NCBI GenBank assembly: GCA_015658765.1 | Contig: DQOE01000393.1 | Location: 1-5,142, forward strand | Direction of reading: 5' to 3' | Length of the DNA stretch: 5,142 nt | From: Verrucomicrobiota bacterium | GTDB lineage: Bacteria > Verrucomicrobiota > Verrucomicrobiia > Limisphaerales > UBA1096 | In this document: one piece after another, positions 3,819 through 5,142 of the stretch | How positions within the stretch are numbered: the first letter of the stretch is position 1 | How the letters are laid out: every line of letters begins with the position of its first letter | The notes under the pieces: model-generated | Seen by the model: only the letters and a program-made list of their open reading frames with translations | What the model was told of the DNA's origin: nothing | The model's database searches: none | Program-made: the position numbers and the translations under genes

Positions 3819-5142
3819 GTGAATGTTCACTGGCTCGATGCGACGATTCTCTGCAGCTACCTGCTCGGCATGGTCGTCTTTGGAATGTGGATGGGCCGCG
3901 GTACTCGCAGCTCCGCCGAGTTCATGGTCGGTGGGCGCGACATGCCGTGGTGGGCTGTGCTGTGTTCGATCGTCGCGACTGAGACCAGCACGATTACTTT
4001 CCTGAGCGTGCCTGGCCTCGCGTACACCGGGGATCTGGGATTCCTGCAACTGCCGCTTGGTTACATCCTCGGTCGCTGGATCGTGGCTTCGAAACTGTTG
4101 CCGCGGTACTTCGCCGGCGAGCTGTTCACGGCCTACGAAGTCCTCGACCGGCACTTTGGAATCGCCGTGAAGCGTGCCGCGAGTCTGCTGTTTATCATCA
4201 CTCGCACTCTCGGCGATGGGTTCCGGTTGTTTCTCGGTGCGATCGTGTTGCAACATGTCGCCGGCATCGACATGAACATGGCGATCATCGCCCTCGGTGT
4301 CGCAACGATCGTTTACACTTTTGCCGGTGGCATCCGCGCGGTGATCTGGACCGACTTTATCCAGTTCGTGGTGTACATGCTCGGCGCAGCGATCGCCTTT
4401 GGGATACTGCTAGATTCGATTGACGGTGGCTGGGGTGCCGTCACCGAGTTGGCCCGCGCTGAGCTGACTGGTGACAAACTGCGGGTCTTTCATTTCGATT
4501 TCGACCTGACTGGCACGTACCTATTTTGGGCCGGCTTGATCGGCGGCGGCGTCCTGGCGGTCGGCACTCATGGCGTCGATCAGTTGATGGTGCAGCGTTA
4601 TTTGAGCGCCCGCAGCCAAGGCGAAGCGGCGCTGGCCCTGCGGTTGAGTGGTTTTGTGGTGCTGCTGCAGTTCGCGTTCTTCCTGTTGATCGGTACTGCG
4701 CTCTTTGCCTACTACAGCCAGAACCCGCCGGCGGAATCGTTTGCCAACAAGAGCGACCGGGTTTTCGCGACGTTCATCGTCGACAAGATGCCAATTGGAG
4801 TGCTTGGTATTGTGCTCGGCGCGTTGTTCTCTGCAGCGATGTCCACCCTGTCGAGTTCGCTCAACTCCAGCGCCACGGTGCTGGTCAACGACATCCTCAC
4901 AATCAGCAGCGACAGCAGCCGGTTGCGCTTGGCCAAGTGGCTGACAGTCGCCTTTGGCATCGCCCAGATCGTCGTCGGCATCTCCGGGCAATGGCTCGAA
5001 TCGTCGGTGATTGGCAGCGTGCTGGCTATACAGAGTTTCACCACCGGGATTATCCTCGGCGTCTTCGCTCTCGGCTTGGCCAAGGGCAGGGTCGGCACCA
5101 ACTCGGCGCTCGTTGGTTTGGTCGTTGGCTTGATCGTCATGA
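3819..5142 (+). CDS. Sodium:solute symporter family (SSS) protein, 3' truncated by the window
   Basis: Starting at GTG 3819 the frame stays open for 441 codons to the window edge. The protein is a secondary transporter that would use the Na+ gradient to bring a solute across the inner membrane. Diagnostic segments are the N-terminal HWLDATIL helix, GRGTRSSAEFMVGGRDMPWW (26-45), VATETSTITFLSVPG (52-66), the family-signature region YTFAGGIRAVIWTDFIQ (166-182), GVDQLMVQRYLSAR (252-265), and GALFSAAMSTLSSSLNSSA (334-352), whose serines align with the conserved Na+-site helix of vSGLT-type proteins. About eleven membrane segments are visible. The family usually has 13 or so in 480-560 residues, so the last part is missing. 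Another in-frame GTG at 3786 would add 11 residues, and a TGA at 3765-3767 bounds the frame. GTG 3819 fits the usual N-terminus, though neither start has a strong ribosome binding site. The substrate (sugar, sialic acid, amino acid or other) cannot be told from the sequence. Confidence 0.9.
   Translation, partial: MNVHWLDATILCSYLLGMVVFGMWMGRGTRSSAEFMVGGRDMPWWAVLCSIVATETSTITFLSVPGLAYTGDLGFLQLPLGYILGRWIVASKLLPRYFAGELFTAYEVLDRHFGIAVKRAASLLFIITRTLGDGFRLFLGAIVLQHVAGIDMNMAIIALGVATIVYTFAGGIRAVIWTDFIQFVVYMLGAAIAFGILLDSIDGGWGAVTELARAELTGDKLRVFHFDFDLTGTYLFWAGLIGGGVLAVGTHGVDQLMVQRYLSARSQGEAALALRLSGFVVLLQFAFFLLIGTALFAYYSQNPPAESFANKSDRVFATFIVDKMPIGVLGIVLGALFSAAMSTLSSSLNSSATVLVNDILTISSDSSRLRLAKWLTVAFGIAQIVVGISGQWLESSVIGSVLAIQSFTTGIILGVFALGLAKGRVGTNSALVGLVVGLIVM

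Noticed and set aside
3717..4256. A 179-codon minus-strand frame opposite the symporter start
   Set aside because: The composition is Gln/His/Glu/Arg-rich as expected of an antisense shadow, and the plus-strand frame matches the SSS family throughout.

Overview
This is a GC-rich bacterial window. Gene content and intergenic style suggest Verrucomicrobiota or a related PVC-superphylum bacterium. The main pointers are a secreted PQQ-like beta-propeller protein opening with an ENWPTWRGPxANG-type segment, an arginine/glycine/proline/aspartate-rich insert carrying an EF-hand, weak or absent Shine-Dalgarno sequences, and an intergenic spacer packed with palindromic elements. The placement rests on remembered family and repeat style, not on a search, and is moderate at best.

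Layout. (1) Positions 1-339 hold the C-terminal 112 residues of a periplasmic substrate-binding protein of the Fe3+/thiamine-type ABC importer class; its start lies upstream of the window. (2) After a 1-base gap, 341-1732 encode a two-domain inner-membrane permease of the same importer, with an EAA-type coupling loop in each half. No ATPase gene is in the window, so it should lie upstream or elsewhere. (3) Positions 1765-3447 on the minus strand encode the exported propeller protein, convergent with the permease. Its intrinsic terminator (about 1709-1743) lies mostly inside the last codons of the permease gene, and its U-tract template supplies the permease's terminal Lys-Lys-Lys. (4) Positions 3448-3818 are a 371-base divergent spacer. 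It holds a possible promoter for the propeller gene, a GNRA-capped hairpin, a 14-bp perfect palindrome, and a 94-base nested palindrome with 25-nt arms that looks like a REP/MITE-type mobile repeat. (5) From 3819 to the right edge runs a plus-strand sodium:solute symporter gene, open-ended at 441 codons, starting at GTG.

The importer pair forms one transcription unit. The propeller and symporter genes diverge from the repeat-rich spacer and need not be linked to the importer by function. The most unusual signals are the 10-mer palindrome CTTGGCCAAG, present five times in 5.1 kb in two coding phases and in non-coding DNA; the nested palindrome; the terminator embedded in an opposing gene; and the EF-hand/RG-rich insert that splits the propeller. 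I see no phage, CRISPR, rRNA or tRNA sequence, and no clearly novel multi-gene system.
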